From contig CAYMPQ010000044.1 of assembly GCA_964392345.1 (NCBI GenBank), positions 1 through 14,302 of the forward strand: a DNA stretch of 14,302 nucleotides, written 5' to 3'. Shown one piece after another: positions 1-6,874 of the stretch (positions are counted from its first letter, which is position 1; each line of letters opens with the position of its first letter). Position numbers and translations under genes: made by a program. The notes beneath the pieces are model-generated. The model had not been told where the DNA came from. It did not search any database and saw only the letters and a program-made list of their open reading frames with translations. Source of the DNA: JAUVXY01 sp964392345 (lineage in GTDB: Bacteria; Actinomycetota; Humimicrobiia; Humimicrobiales; Humimicrobiaceae).

Positions 1-365
1 TGTATAAGGATGAAATTGAGGCATGGAAAAAAAGAGATGACATAGAATTATGTGTAACTGTTGATAATCCTGACGAAGCATGGCAGGGAGAAGTAGGTGT
101 TTGTACCAATCTAATACCGGCAATAACCTGTCCCGTAAATGAATCTTATGTTGTAGTGTGCGGACCTCCTATCATGTATAAATATGTAATTATTGAATTA
201 GAAAAGAAGTGCTTCAGACCAGAAAATATATTCCTTTCACTGGAAAGAAGGATGGAATGCGGTGTTGGTAAATGCAACCACTGTCATATTGGTGACAAAC
301 TGGCTTGCGTGGATGGGCCAGTGTTTAGTTTATGGGAAATAAGAAATTTAAAGGAGGCTATATAA
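1..365 (+). CDS. hydG: [NiFe] hydrogenase gamma subunit, FAD/NAD(P)-binding with C-terminal [2Fe-2S] site (5' end outside window)
   Basis: Only the last 120 or so codons are present; the frame is open from base 3 to TAA at 363-365, so the gene begins before the window. The product resembles ferredoxin-NADP reductase/PyrK-type flavoproteins. The end of the nucleotide-binding domain is visible as CGPPIMYKY. A four-cysteine [2Fe-2S] site follows (CGVGKCNHCHIG, then the final Cys in ACVDGPVF), spaced as in dihydroorotate dehydrogenase electron-transfer subunits and sulfhydrogenase gamma. In that family this subunit passes electrons between NAD(P)H and the hydrogenase iron-sulfur chain in the cytoplasm. 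The TAA overlaps the ATG of the next gene (TAATG), so the two are translationally coupled. A beta subunit would be expected just upstream, outside the window. Family assignment is strong; the exact gene name is by analogy with the Pyrococcus hydBGDA order. Confidence 0.87.
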   Translation, partial: YKDEIEAWKKRDDIELCVTVDNPDEAWQGEVGVCTNLIPAITCPVNESYVVVCGPPIMYKYVIIELEKKCFRPENIFLSLERRMECGVGKCNHCHIGDKLACVDGPVFSLWEIRNLKEAI

Positions 366-1117
366 TGGGCAAGCCAAAAGTAGGAATATTTGGATTTACC
401 GGTTGCGGCGGATGCCAGCTGGAGATTTTAAATTTAGAAGACCAAATATTGGATTTAGTGAATGCTGTAGAAATAGTACACTTTACTGAGGCTGTTACCG
501 AGCATAGCGATACTTACGAGATTGCCCTTGTTGAAGGTGCGGTTACAACTAATCATGGAGTAGAGAGAATTAAAAAGATTGGCAGTATAGCAAAGGTAAT
601 AGTTGCAATAGGTTCATGCTCATGCGGCGGTGGGCTGAATTGTCTTAAAGATTTATATGGTTTGGAAAAAGCCAAAGAACTTGTTTATGGCGAAAAGAAA
701 GACTGGATAGATTCTATTGAGGCAAAACCTATTGATGAATATGTTAAAGTTGATTATTATGCCAGAGGATGTCCTCCCAACAGGTTTGAAATAGTTGATG
801 TAGTAAGATCATTAATAGTGGGAAGAAAGCCTGAAATACCAAATTATCCTGTATGCGTAGAGTGCAAGAGAAATGGCAATACATGCCTTTATGATCTGGG
901 TTTAACATGTATGGGGCCAGTTGCAAGGGCAGGATGCGATGCAAAATGCCCGGGCAATAATTCTGCCTGTGTAGCATGCAGGGGGCCGATAGATGAGCCT
1001 AATGTTAATGCACAAAAAGATTTGCTTGCAGAACATGGGCTGACAGTAGAAGAAATTATGCAGAACTTTAATTTATATAATACTTATAAAAAGATAGAAC
1101 AAAAAGCTAAACAATAA
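365..1117 (+). CDS. hydD: [NiFe] hydrogenase small (delta) subunit, group 3
   Basis: This 250-residue protein carries the iron-sulfur clusters that feed electrons to or from the NiFe site. The proximal [4Fe-4S] ligands are visible as C14 and C17 (TGCGGCQLE), C85 (GSCSCGGG) and C136 (RGCPP). A C-terminal extension holds eight more cysteines (C164, C167, C174, C182, C191, C195, C202, C205) ending in CVACRGP, enough for two additional [4Fe-4S] clusters. This is typical of soluble group 3b/3c subunits (HydD, MvhG). There is no twin-arginine signal, so the enzyme is cytoplasmic. I chose the ATG at 365 because a strong AAAGGAGG lies at 350-357 and the protein then starts at the conserved MGKPKVGIFG. 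An in-frame ATG at 332 would add 11 residues that only overlap the upstream gene. The gene sits between gamma and alpha, one operon. Confidence 0.93.
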   Translation: MGKPKVGIFGFTGCGGCQLEILNLEDQILDLVNAVEIVHFTEAVTEHSDTYEIALVEGAVTTNHGVERIKKIGSIAKVIVAIGSCSCGGGLNCLKDLYGLEKAKELVYGEKKDWIDSIEAKPIDEYVKVDYYARGCPPNRFEIVDVVRSLIVGRKPEIPNYPVCVECKRNGNTCLYDLGLTCMGPVARAGCDAKCPGNNSACVACRGPIDEPNVNAQKDLLAEHGLTVEEIMQNFNLYNTYKKIEQKAKQ

Positions 1118-1135
1118 TCTGGAGGTTAAACCATT

Positions 1136-2437
1136 ATGGCAGATACTTTTAATATAAATGTAAAAACTATATCAAGAGTTGAGGGGCACGGCGATTTAGT
1201 CCTTGATGTAAAAAATAAAAAAATAGAGAAGCTGATGTTTAAAATACCTGAGTCACCAAGGTTTTTTGAAGCAATGCTTGTTGGAAGAAAATATGACGAA
1301 CCTTCACATATAACATCAAGGATATGCGGCATATGCTCGGTAGCACATACCTGTGCTTCACTGAAAGCTACTGAAAAAGCACTTGATATAAAACTATCGG
1401 AGCAAACCATAAAACTAAGAAAACTTATGTTTCATCATGAATGCGTACAAAGCAATGCACTCCATGTTTATTATTTGGCTGCACCAGATTTATTTGGAGT
1501 TGGAAGCGTATTTCCACTTGTTAAAACACATCCCGAAGTTGTAAATATTGCTCTAAGAATAAAAAAAATGGCAAATGATATGGTTAGAATTGTAGGCGGA
1601 AGGGCTATCCACCCAATAAGAACTGTTGTTGGAGGATTTACCAAGATTCCAACGATGGAAGAAATGCTGACAATGAAGAAAATGCTAAAGGCTTGCTACC
1701 CTGATCTTGAAGCGTCTAAAGAAGTTTTCAAAACCGTGAAGCTGCCTGATTTTGAAAGAGAAACTGAGTATATATCTATAAGTAATGCAGCAGAGTATGC
1801 TCTTTATGATGGCAGCATTAAATCTACGGATGGGTGGGAAATAGATGATCAGGAATATCTTGATAGAATAAATGAAAAAGTAGTTAAGCATTCTACCGGC
1901 AAACATTGCTGGTCTTCAAGAGATGCTTATCTGGTTGGAGCCCTGGCAAGATTTAACAATAACTATGATAAATTAAGTGATAATGCAAAAAATTATGCAG
2001 AAGAGCTTGGTTTAAAGGTGCCATGCTACAATCCTTTTATGAACAATATCGCTCAATTTGTAGAGATAATTCATAGTGTTGACGACAGCATAAGGCTGAT
2101 TGATGAGATGATGGAAGACGGTCTTGATGAAGACAAAGCTATGGCTGATATTAGTATTAAAGCAGGCAGAGGTGTCGGCGTAATAGAAGCTCCCAGAGGT
2201 TTGCTTATACACGATTATACTTATAATAATAAAGGAAGGGTTGAAAAAGCAAACCTAATTATTCCAACCAATCAGAACTATGCTAATGTAGAAAAAGATA
2301 TGGAAGCAATGGTGCCAACTATTATTGACAAGTCTGAAGATGAAATAAGGCTTGCCTGTGAAATGCTGATTAGAGCATACGACCCTTGCATATCATGCTC
2401 AACACATTTTATAAATATAACGTTTAAAAATAAATAA
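1136..2437 (+). CDS. hydA: [NiFe] hydrogenase large (alpha) subunit, catalytic, group 3
   Basis: The 433-residue catalytic subunit binds the NiFe(CN)2CO centre and interconverts H2 with protons and electrons. Both nickel-ligand motifs are intact: RICGICSVAH (C64, C67) near the N-terminus and DPCISCSTH (C418, C421) at the C-terminus. The conserved RVEGHG (residues 14-19) is also present. Nine residues follow His424, so the protein should be made as a precursor and trimmed after this His by a HycI/HyaD-type endopeptidase, not encoded in this window. All active-site ligands are Cys, with no selenocysteine. The start has GGAGGT at 1121-1126, 9 bp before ATG. Pairing with a flavoprotein gamma subunit favours group 3b (NADP-linked, sulfhydrogenase-like). 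The RICGIC signature alone would also fit 3c (Mvh-like), so the subgroup is less sure than the family. Confidence 0.95.
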   Translation: MADTFNINVKTISRVEGHGDLVLDVKNKKIEKLMFKIPESPRFFEAMLVGRKYDEPSHITSRICGICSVAHTCASLKATEKALDIKLSEQTIKLRKLMFHHECVQSNALHVYYLAAPDLFGVGSVFPLVKTHPEVVNIALRIKKMANDMVRIVGGRAIHPIRTVVGGFTKIPTMEEMLTMKKMLKACYPDLEASKEVFKTVKLPDFERETEYISISNAAEYALYDGSIKSTDGWEIDDQEYLDRINEKVVKHSTGKHCWSSRDAYLVGALARFNNNYDKLSDNAKNYAEELGLKVPCYNPFMNNIAQFVEIIHSVDDSIRLIDEMMEDGLDEDKAMADISIKAGRGVGVIEAPRGLLIHDYTYNNKGRVEKANLIIPTNQNYANVEKDMEAMVPTIIDKSEDEIRLACEMLIRAYDPCISCSTHFINITFKNK

Positions 2438-2562
2438 TGGCCACCTACTGTTGCAGATAAGCAAGATTTAATTAAATCTACTGGACCCAGGAAGGTCAGG
2501 CATTACACGATTTAGGCTCTACACCAAAAATCGTGGCAACCAATTCTAACATTTTTAGCCAT
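2437..2562. other. Possible structured RNA: four stems closed by a long-range helix
   Basis: Hand folding of the + strand gives GTTGC (2450-2454) paired with GCAAC (2536-2540), enclosing three hairpins. These are AGATTT/AAATCT (2464-2469 with 2474-2479, part of a 16-bp perfect palindrome), GACC/GGTC (2484-2487 with 2494-2497) and CACGATTT/AAATCGTG (2506-2513 with 2528-2535, 14-nt loop). An outer ATGGC (2437-2441) can pair with GCCAT (2558-2562). The layout is a cloverleaf-like four-way junction and no coding frame runs through it. I do not recognise it as a tRNA or a known riboswitch. It could be a cis-regulatory element of the rrf2 operon, a 3' UTR of the hydrogenase operon, or chance pairing in AT-rich DNA. 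Confidence 0.35.
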
Positions 2563-2619
2563 CCCCCCTCTTTTTTAACAGGGGAATTTGAAATTTTAAA
2601 GCATAGGCCACATTTCTTA

Positions 2620-2648
2620 TTGACACAATGATACTAACATGGTATCTT
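2620..2648 (+). promoter_or_regulatory. Sigma-70-type promoter of the rrf2-rubrerythrin operon
   Basis: A perfect -35 TTGACA (2620-2625), a 17-bp spacer and -10 TATCTT (2643-2648) lie 35 bp before the rrf2 start codon. This is one of the best promoter matches in the window and is positioned to drive rrf2 and probably the three downstream genes. Confidence 0.72.
2630..2646. promoter_or_regulatory. Dyad over the promoter spacer/-10: likely Rrf2 operator
   Basis: GATAC (2630-2634) and GTATC (2642-2646) are inverted repeats with a 7-bp centre, lying in the promoter spacer and entering the -10 box. Rrf2-family proteins bind short dyads as dimers and often repress their own promoters. The position would block RNA polymerase, so autoregulation is the natural inference. 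The half-sites are only 5 bp, so chance is possible. Confidence 0.45.
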
Positions 2649-2682
2649 TATAAATAAATTAAGAAAGCAAGGGAAATACTAA

Positions 2683-3084
2683 TTGAATTTAATTACAAAA
2701 AATACTGATTATGCCATAAGGGCACTTTGTTGTATCGCAAAGCACAATAAGAGTATAGTTTCTGTTAAAAAACTGGCTGAAGATTTAAAAATACCAAAAC
2801 CTTTTTTAAGAAAAATACTTCAGGAGCTGAACAGGAGAGGAATTCTTGTGTCGTATAAAGGCAAAAATGGTGGTTTTGCGCTGAAAGCCAGGCCCGAAAA
2901 TATATACATAGGCAAACTTATAGAGATATTTCAGGGACCTATAAAATTACAGGAACATACCTTTAGGAAGAAAATATGTCCGGAAATAAAAAGTTGCGTT
3001 TTGAAGAAAAAAATAGATATAATGGAAAAGCATACTATTTCCGAGTTAAATTCCTTATCAATAGCATCCCTATTAAATACATAG
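2683..3084 (+). CDS. Rrf2-family transcriptional regulator
   Basis: The 133-residue protein has the Rrf2 winged-helix pattern: N-terminal TKNTDYAIRALCCIA, the helix-turn-helix region with IPKPFLRKILQEL (about residues 37-49), and the wing with KGKNGGFALKARP (about 59-71). Rrf2 proteins sense iron-sulfur status, nitric oxide, cysteine or redox state. In the usual sensor region I see CPEIKSC (C-x5-C) but not the third cysteine common in [Fe-S]-binding members; two more cysteines sit at ALCC near the N-terminus. The start is TTG, with AAGGGA (2669-2674) 8 bp before it, and gives the expected short N-terminus. It is the first gene of an operon with rubrerythrins and superoxide reductase, so redox or oxygen sensing is the likely job. 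Ligand and cofactor are not known. Confidence 0.85.
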   Translation: MNLITKNTDYAIRALCCIAKHNKSIVSVKKLAEDLKIPKPFLRKILQELNRRGILVSYKGKNGGFALKARPENIYIGKLIEIFQGPIKLQEHTFRKKICPEIKSCVLKKKIDIMEKHTISELNSLSIASLLNT

Positions 3085-3195
3085 AGGCAGGATAAATGAT
3101 TTAGAGTTGCCTTGATTGATGTAAGGATGCCATGGAATATGCAGGAATTGCGTAATATAATAAATATAAATAGAATACAAACTGGAGGAGAAAAT

Positions 3196-3705
3196 ATGAA
3201 AGTATATCGTTGCCGTGTGTGTGGAGAGGTTTATATAGGAACTGAAAAACCTGAGAGCTGTCCGTTCTGTGGCGCGCATAAGAGATATTTTATATTGGCC
3301 AGAGAATGGAAATTATTACAAAGTGAGACACTGTCGGACATAACAAAAGAAAATTTAAAAAAGGCATTGGATTTGGAAATAAACAATACAAATTTTTACA
3401 GGGCGGTTTCTCAAAAGAGCAGTGATGTTCATGTTTCAAGCATGTTTAAAGGTCTGTCAAAAGTTGAAAGAGAGCATGCGTCTGCTATCTGCAAGCATTT
3501 AAAGATTCAAAAACCAGACTCAAGCGAAGGATCGGATAAAGCGACTGGTTCTGACAAGGAAAGTATAATGGAAGCTAATAGACGTGAAAGAAACGCTGTT
3601 AGGTTCTATGGGAAGGCAATGAAACAAGCTGCTGAAAAGGAAATCAAGGATTTCTTTAATGCACTGATGCAGATAGAATCTGATCACATAGTGCTAACCG
3701 ATTGA
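3196..3705 (+). CDS. Rubrerythrin-family protein with N-terminal rubredoxin domain (reverse-rubrerythrin-like)
   Basis: The 169-residue protein begins with a rubredoxin-like iron site, CRVCGEVY and CPFCGAHK (two CxxC pairs in the first 40 residues). A ferritin-like di-iron domain follows, with carboxylate/His ligands visible at LDLEINN, KVEREHA, NRRERNAV and IESDH. Rubrerythrins reduce hydrogen peroxide to water in the cytoplasm of anaerobes; the rubredoxin-first order is that of reverse rubrerythrins, reported as oxygen and peroxide reductases in clostridia. The ATG at 3196 is chosen because GGAGGAG lies at 3184-3190; an in-frame ATG at 3112 would add 28 residues unlike the family. The protein ends unusually soon after the last ExDH motif. 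The second gene of the rrf2 operon, it probably takes electrons from an NAD(P)H-rubredoxin reductase encoded elsewhere. Confidence 0.87.
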   Translation: MKVYRCRVCGEVYIGTEKPESCPFCGAHKRYFILAREWKLLQSETLSDITKENLKKALDLEINNTNFYRAVSQKSSDVHVSSMFKGLSKVEREHASAICKHLKIQKPDSSEGSDKATGSDKESIMEANRRERNAVRFYGKAMKQAAEKEIKDFFNALMQIESDHIVLTD

Positions 3706-3737
3706 GAACAATTTAACATACAGCAAGGAGGCAAGAA

Positions 3738-4118
3738 ATGACTAAGTTAAGAGAACTTTATCGTTGTGAAATATGCGGTAATATTGTTGAAGTTGTACAT
3801 AAGGGAGCATCTTCTCTGGTATGCTGCGGCAAGCCTATGATAAAATTAGAGGCAAAGACCGAGGATAAAGGGCAGGAAAAGCACGTTCCTGTAGTAGAGG
3901 AAACTGACAGCGGTATTACAGTGAGGGTCGGAAGCATAGAGCACCCAATGGAGGACGGGCATTATATAAAGTTTATCGAGGTACTGCTAAAGAATAAGAT
4001 AATGCGAAAAGAATTAAGGCCCGGAGAGATTCCTGAGGCAAAATTTTGTGCCATAAAATCAGATGTAATAGAAGCGCGGGAGTTTTGCTCTGTACATGGA
4101 TTATGGAAAAATAAATAA
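3738..4118 (+). CDS. dfx: Desulfoferrodoxin (superoxide reductase)
   Basis: At 126 residues this is a two-domain desulfoferrodoxin. The N-terminal desulforedoxin domain has all four iron-binding cysteines (C10, C13, C29, C30; CEICG and CC). The C-terminal superoxide reductase domain has the mononuclear Fe(His)4Cys site: H49 in EKHVPVVE, H69 in EHPM, H75 in GHYIKF, C117 and H120 in EFCSVHGLWK. The catalytic E47-K48 pair is present. The enzyme reduces superoxide to hydrogen peroxide without releasing oxygen; the flanking rubrerythrins would then remove the peroxide. The start is ATG with AAGGAGG just upstream (around 3725-3731). It lies 32 bp after the previous gene and 16 bp before rubrerythrin, same operon. 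Confidence 0.96.
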   Translation: MTKLRELYRCEICGNIVEVVHKGASSLVCCGKPMIKLEAKTEDKGQEKHVPVVEETDSGITVRVGSIEHPMEDGHYIKFIEVLLKNKIMRKELRPGEIPEAKFCAIKSDVIEAREFCSVHGLWKNK

Positions 4119-4134
4119 TGAGGAGGGTACAAAA

Positions 4135-4710
4135 ATGACAAACTTAAAAGGAACAAAAACAGAAAAAAATCTTCTTGCATCTTTTGCAGGAGAATCGCAG
4201 GCAAGAAACCGATATACATATTTTGCCAGTGCAGCAAAAAAGGAAGGTTTTGAGCAGATAGCAGAAATATTTGTAGAGACTGCTTATAATGAAAAAGAGC
4301 ACGCAAAAAGGTTTTTTAAGTTCTTGGAAGGTGGAGATGTGGAAATTATAGCAAGTTATCCAGCAGGTGTGATAGGAGATACAGCAGCTAATATTGAAGC
4401 CTCTGCATCTGGTGAAAACATGGAGTGGACAAAAATCTACAAAGAAGCGGAAGAAACAGCACAAAGTGAAGGTTTTGGAGAAATTGCTTCTGTATTCAAA
4501 GAGATAGCAGAAGTAGAGGAACAACACGAAATACGATACAGAAAATTACTCAAGAATTTAAAGGAGGGCAAGGTATTCAAAAAGGATACAGTAGTTAGGT
4601 GGAAATGCCGTAACTGCGGATATGTCCATGAAGGGAAAGAAGCGCCGAAGGAGTGCCCGGCCTGTGCGCATCCTCAAAGTTATTATGAGCTGCTTTGCGA
4701 AAATTATTGA
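4135..4710 (+). CDS. rbr: Rubrerythrin
   Basis: The 191-residue protein has the classical order: di-iron four-helix domain first, rubredoxin last. Ligand motifs are visible at FAGESQARNRY, TAYNEKEHAKR, the second E-rich helix (TAQSEGFGEIASVF) and EVEEQHEIRYRKLL. The C-terminal rubredoxin-type site is CRNCGY and CPACAHPQSYYE. Rubrerythrin is a cytoplasmic peroxidase of anaerobes, reducing H2O2 with electrons from rubredoxin or NADH oxidoreductases. The ATG at 4135 follows GGAGG (4122-4126) at ordinary spacing; an earlier in-frame ATG at 4096 lies inside dfx and adds a non-family extension. It is the last gene of the rrf2 operon and converges on hypE with only about 26 bp between stop codons and no clear terminator hairpin there. 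Confidence 0.96.
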   Translation: MTNLKGTKTEKNLLASFAGESQARNRYTYFASAAKKEGFEQIAEIFVETAYNEKEHAKRFFKFLEGGDVEIIASYPAGVIGDTAANIEASASGENMEWTKIYKEAEETAQSEGFGEIASVFKEIAEVEEQHEIRYRKLLKNLKEGKVFKKDTVVRWKCRNCGYVHEGKEAPKECPACAHPQSYYELLCENY

Positions 4711-4736
4711 TAAATAAGAAAAACAATAAGAAAGAT

Positions 4737-5765
4737 TTAACATATTCTTGGAAGTTGCTTGCTGTAATGCATATCTAATATTCTTTTAGTACCGATGGTT
4801 GTATTCAGAACAACCATGCCCTGACCACTGTCGGTAACTTCACCAATGATCTGGCTGCCTCTTCCGTATTTGTTTTTCCTCATTGATTGAAGCACCTTTT
4901 CAGCATCATCTTTATCTACAAATACTGCTATCTTTCCCTCATTGGCTATATAAAGAGGATCCAGGCCTAAAAATTCACATATGCCTACTACTTCTCTCTT
5001 TATAGGAATTTTATCCTGATGTATGGCGATACTTGTGTTTGAACTTTTTGCCATTTCAACCAGTATTGTGGCAAGTCCTCCACGGGTTACATCTCTTATT
5101 GCATGAATGTTTTTTGATACATTTAACATATCGCTTACAAGAGAGTTAAGTGGAGCGCAGTCACTTTCAAGGCTGGTTTTAAAATCAAATTCTTTCCTCT
5201 GGCTCAATACGGAGAGGCCATGTTCGCCAATACCTCCATTTAATAAAATTTTATCCCCAACTTTTATATTTAATGGCGATATATTAATTTTGTTATTAAG
5301 CACTCCAATGCCGGAAGTGTTTATATAAATCTTATCAATATTTCCTTTTTCAACTACCTTGGTGTCGCCAGTTACTACTTTTACATTTGCTTCTTTGAGC
5401 GAATGCTTGATTGACAGAAGTATCTTTTTTAAATGAGAAACCAAAAATCCTTCCTCCAGTATAATTGCGAGGCTTAGAGCAACAGGAGTGCACCCTGTAG
5501 TGGAAAGGTCATTTATGGTTCCGCATACGCTTAATTTTCCAATGTCTCCTCCCGGAAAGAATATTGGATCAACAACAAAACTGTCTGTGGTAAAAACTAT
5601 TTTTTCACTGCTGTAATCCAGAACAGCGCTATCTTCCAATTTATTTAAAATGTCATTACCTAAATATTTAAGAATTAAGTTATTTATTAGTTCTCCTGTT
5701 TTTACACCGCCATCTCCATGAAAAAGCTGGATAGTCTTATCTGTAAATTTTTTTTCAGTATTAAT
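4737..5765 (-). CDS. hypE: Hydrogenase maturation carbamoyl dehydratase HypE, apparent ATT start
   Basis: HypE takes the carbamoyl group made by HypF on its C-terminal cysteine and dehydrates it with ATP to a thiocyanate, the source of the CN ligands. The C-terminus is the hallmark PRIC. The PurM-like fold shows STDSFVVDP-like (here TTDSFVVDPIFFPGGDIGKL), VTGDTKVVEKG, DVTRGGLATILVE and ANEGK motifs. The first TTG in frame (5639) would give 300 residues and remove the conserved N-terminal HGxGG region. That region (HGDGG, residues 16-20 of my model) is encoded upstream in the same frame, after which there is no ATG, GTG or TTG. An ATT at 5763-5765 sits 5 bp after GGAGAG (5771-5776), giving 342 residues, the normal family length. 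A sequence error at the start codon is the main alternative. Confidence 0.9.
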   Translation of the reverse strand: MNTEKKFTDKTIQLFHGDGGVKTGELINNLILKYLGNDILNKLEDSAVLDYSSEKIVFTTDSFVVDPIFFPGGDIGKLSVCGTINDLSTTGCTPVALSLAIILEEGFLVSHLKKILLSIKHSLKEANVKVVTGDTKVVEKGNIDKIYINTSGIGVLNNKINISPLNIKVGDKILLNGGIGEHGLSVLSQRKEFDFKTSLESDCAPLNSLVSDMLNVSKNIHAIRDVTRGGLATILVEMAKSSNTSIAIHQDKIPIKREVVGICEFLGLDPLYIANEGKIAVFVDKDDAEKVLQSMRKNKYGRGSQIIGEVTDSGQGMVVLNTTIGTKRILDMHYSKQLPRIC

Positions 5766-5767
5766 CT

Positions 5768-6874
5768 TTACTCTCCTTTTTTACCTGATATTTTTGTTTT
5801 TCTATTTAAATTAAATTTTTCATATTTATAGTAAGCTGCACATGTGCCCTCGCTTGAGACCATGCATGGTCCGACAGGGGAGCCGGGGGTGCATGCTTTA
5901 GAGAATAGCTTGCATTCATAAGGTTTTTTTATTCCCTTTAATATATCCCCGCACTCACAGCCGGGGTGCTCTTTTGAATACACTTTGCCGACAGGGAAGT
6001 TCTTTGCAGCATCAAATTTTAAGTATTCCGATTTTAATTTTAAGCCGCTTTCCGGCATACAGCCAAGTCCACGCCATTCAGAAGCTGTTTTTTCAAATAC
6101 ATCATAAGTTTGGCTGACAGCTGTTGGATTTCCTTCTTCTCTTACTGCTCTGCTGTACTGAATTTGAACTTCTGAGTGGTTTTCTCTAATCTGTTTAAGT
6201 ATCATTTTAACAGATGTTAGTATATCAACTGGTTCAAAACCGCTTATAACACACGGGACATTGTATTTTTTGGGAATAAACTCGTAAGGTTTACTGCCAA
6301 TAATAACTGAGACGTGGCCGGGGCACAGCAAGCCATCAATTTTAACTTTTTTGTCAGAAAGAAGTAAATCCAGGGCAGGCGGGATTAGTTTGTGGGTATT
6401 GTATATATAAAAATTATTAATATTTTCCTCATAAGCTCTTTTGACTGTAACAGCGATGAGTGGAATTGTAGTTTCAAAACCTATTGCTACAAAGATAACA
6501 TTTTTTTCAGGATTATTTTTGGCAAATTCTAAAGCATCTGTAGGGGAGTAACATATGCGGATATTTTTACCTTTTGACTTTTCTGTATATAAGCTTGAGT
6601 TTGAACCGGGAACCCTTAGCATATCTCCAAAAGTAAAAACACAAACATTGTGCTTATTTATAATTTCAAGCATACAGTCTATATCTTTAATCGAAGTAAC
6701 ACAGACAGGGCATCCGGGTCCGCTTATAAGGTTAATGTTTGCAGGAAGCAGCTGCCGAAGGCCGCTTTTTGATATTGCCATGGTGTGTGTTCCGCAGACT
6801 TCCATTATATTTATATCTTTGCATGTGTTTACTTGTTTTATGGAATTTACAAGTTCTTTTATTCTATTGTCCAT
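5768..6874 (-). CDS. hypD: Hydrogenase maturation protein HypD
   Basis: HypD is the iron-sulfur scaffold which, with HypC, holds the iron while the CN and CO ligands are attached. The 368-residue protein has the conserved MEVCGTHT (C27), SGPGCPVC (C55, C58), and GFEPVDIL regions. It also has the C-terminal cysteine set that binds a [4Fe-4S] cluster (HPGCECG, PYECKLF, ACTPGSPVGPCMVSSEGTC, AYYKY). Its ATG lies inside the end of hypC (11-bp overlap), so translation is coupled. The hypE ribosome site GGAGAG lies within the last codons of hypD and the hypE start follows its stop by two bases. Complete and ordinary in length. Confidence 0.97.
   Translation of the reverse strand: MDNRIKELVNSIKQVNTCKDINIMEVCGTHTMAISKSGLRQLLPANINLISGPGCPVCVTSIKDIDCMLEIINKHNVCVFTFGDMLRVPGSNSSLYTEKSKGKNIRICYSPTDALEFAKNNPEKNVIFVAIGFETTIPLIAVTVKRAYEENINNFYIYNTHKLIPPALDLLLSDKKVKIDGLLCPGHVSVIIGSKPYEFIPKKYNVPCVISGFEPVDILTSVKMILKQIRENHSEVQIQYSRAVREEGNPTAVSQTYDVFEKTASEWRGLGCMPESGLKLKSEYLKFDAAKNFPVGKVYSKEHPGCECGDILKGIKKPYECKLFSKACTPGSPVGPCMVSSEGTCAAYYKYEKFNLNRKTKISGKKGE

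Noticed and set aside
332..364. In-frame upstream ATG for the hydrogenase small subunit
   Set aside because: It adds 11 residues overlapping the gamma gene; the AAAGGAGG at 350-357 points to the ATG at 365.
744..977. Antisense reading frame inside the small-subunit gene
   Set aside because: Shadow of a strongly conserved gene on the + strand; no ribosome site or recognisable product. Similar antisense frames in hydA, rbr, hypE, hypD and hypF were left out for the same reason.
2380..2437. Selenocysteine in the hydrogenase C-terminal motif
   Set aside because: Both nickel ligands in DPCISC are ordinary Cys codons; no in-frame TGA.
2450..2540. tRNA gene suggested by the cloverleaf shape
   Set aside because: No T-loop GGTTCGA-type motif, wrong arm sizes and no 7-bp acceptor stem.
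2563..2585. CCCC...GGGG hairpin as a terminator of the hydrogenase operon
   Set aside because: The T run is in the loop rather than after the stem on the + strand, and the - strand version has no gene to terminate.
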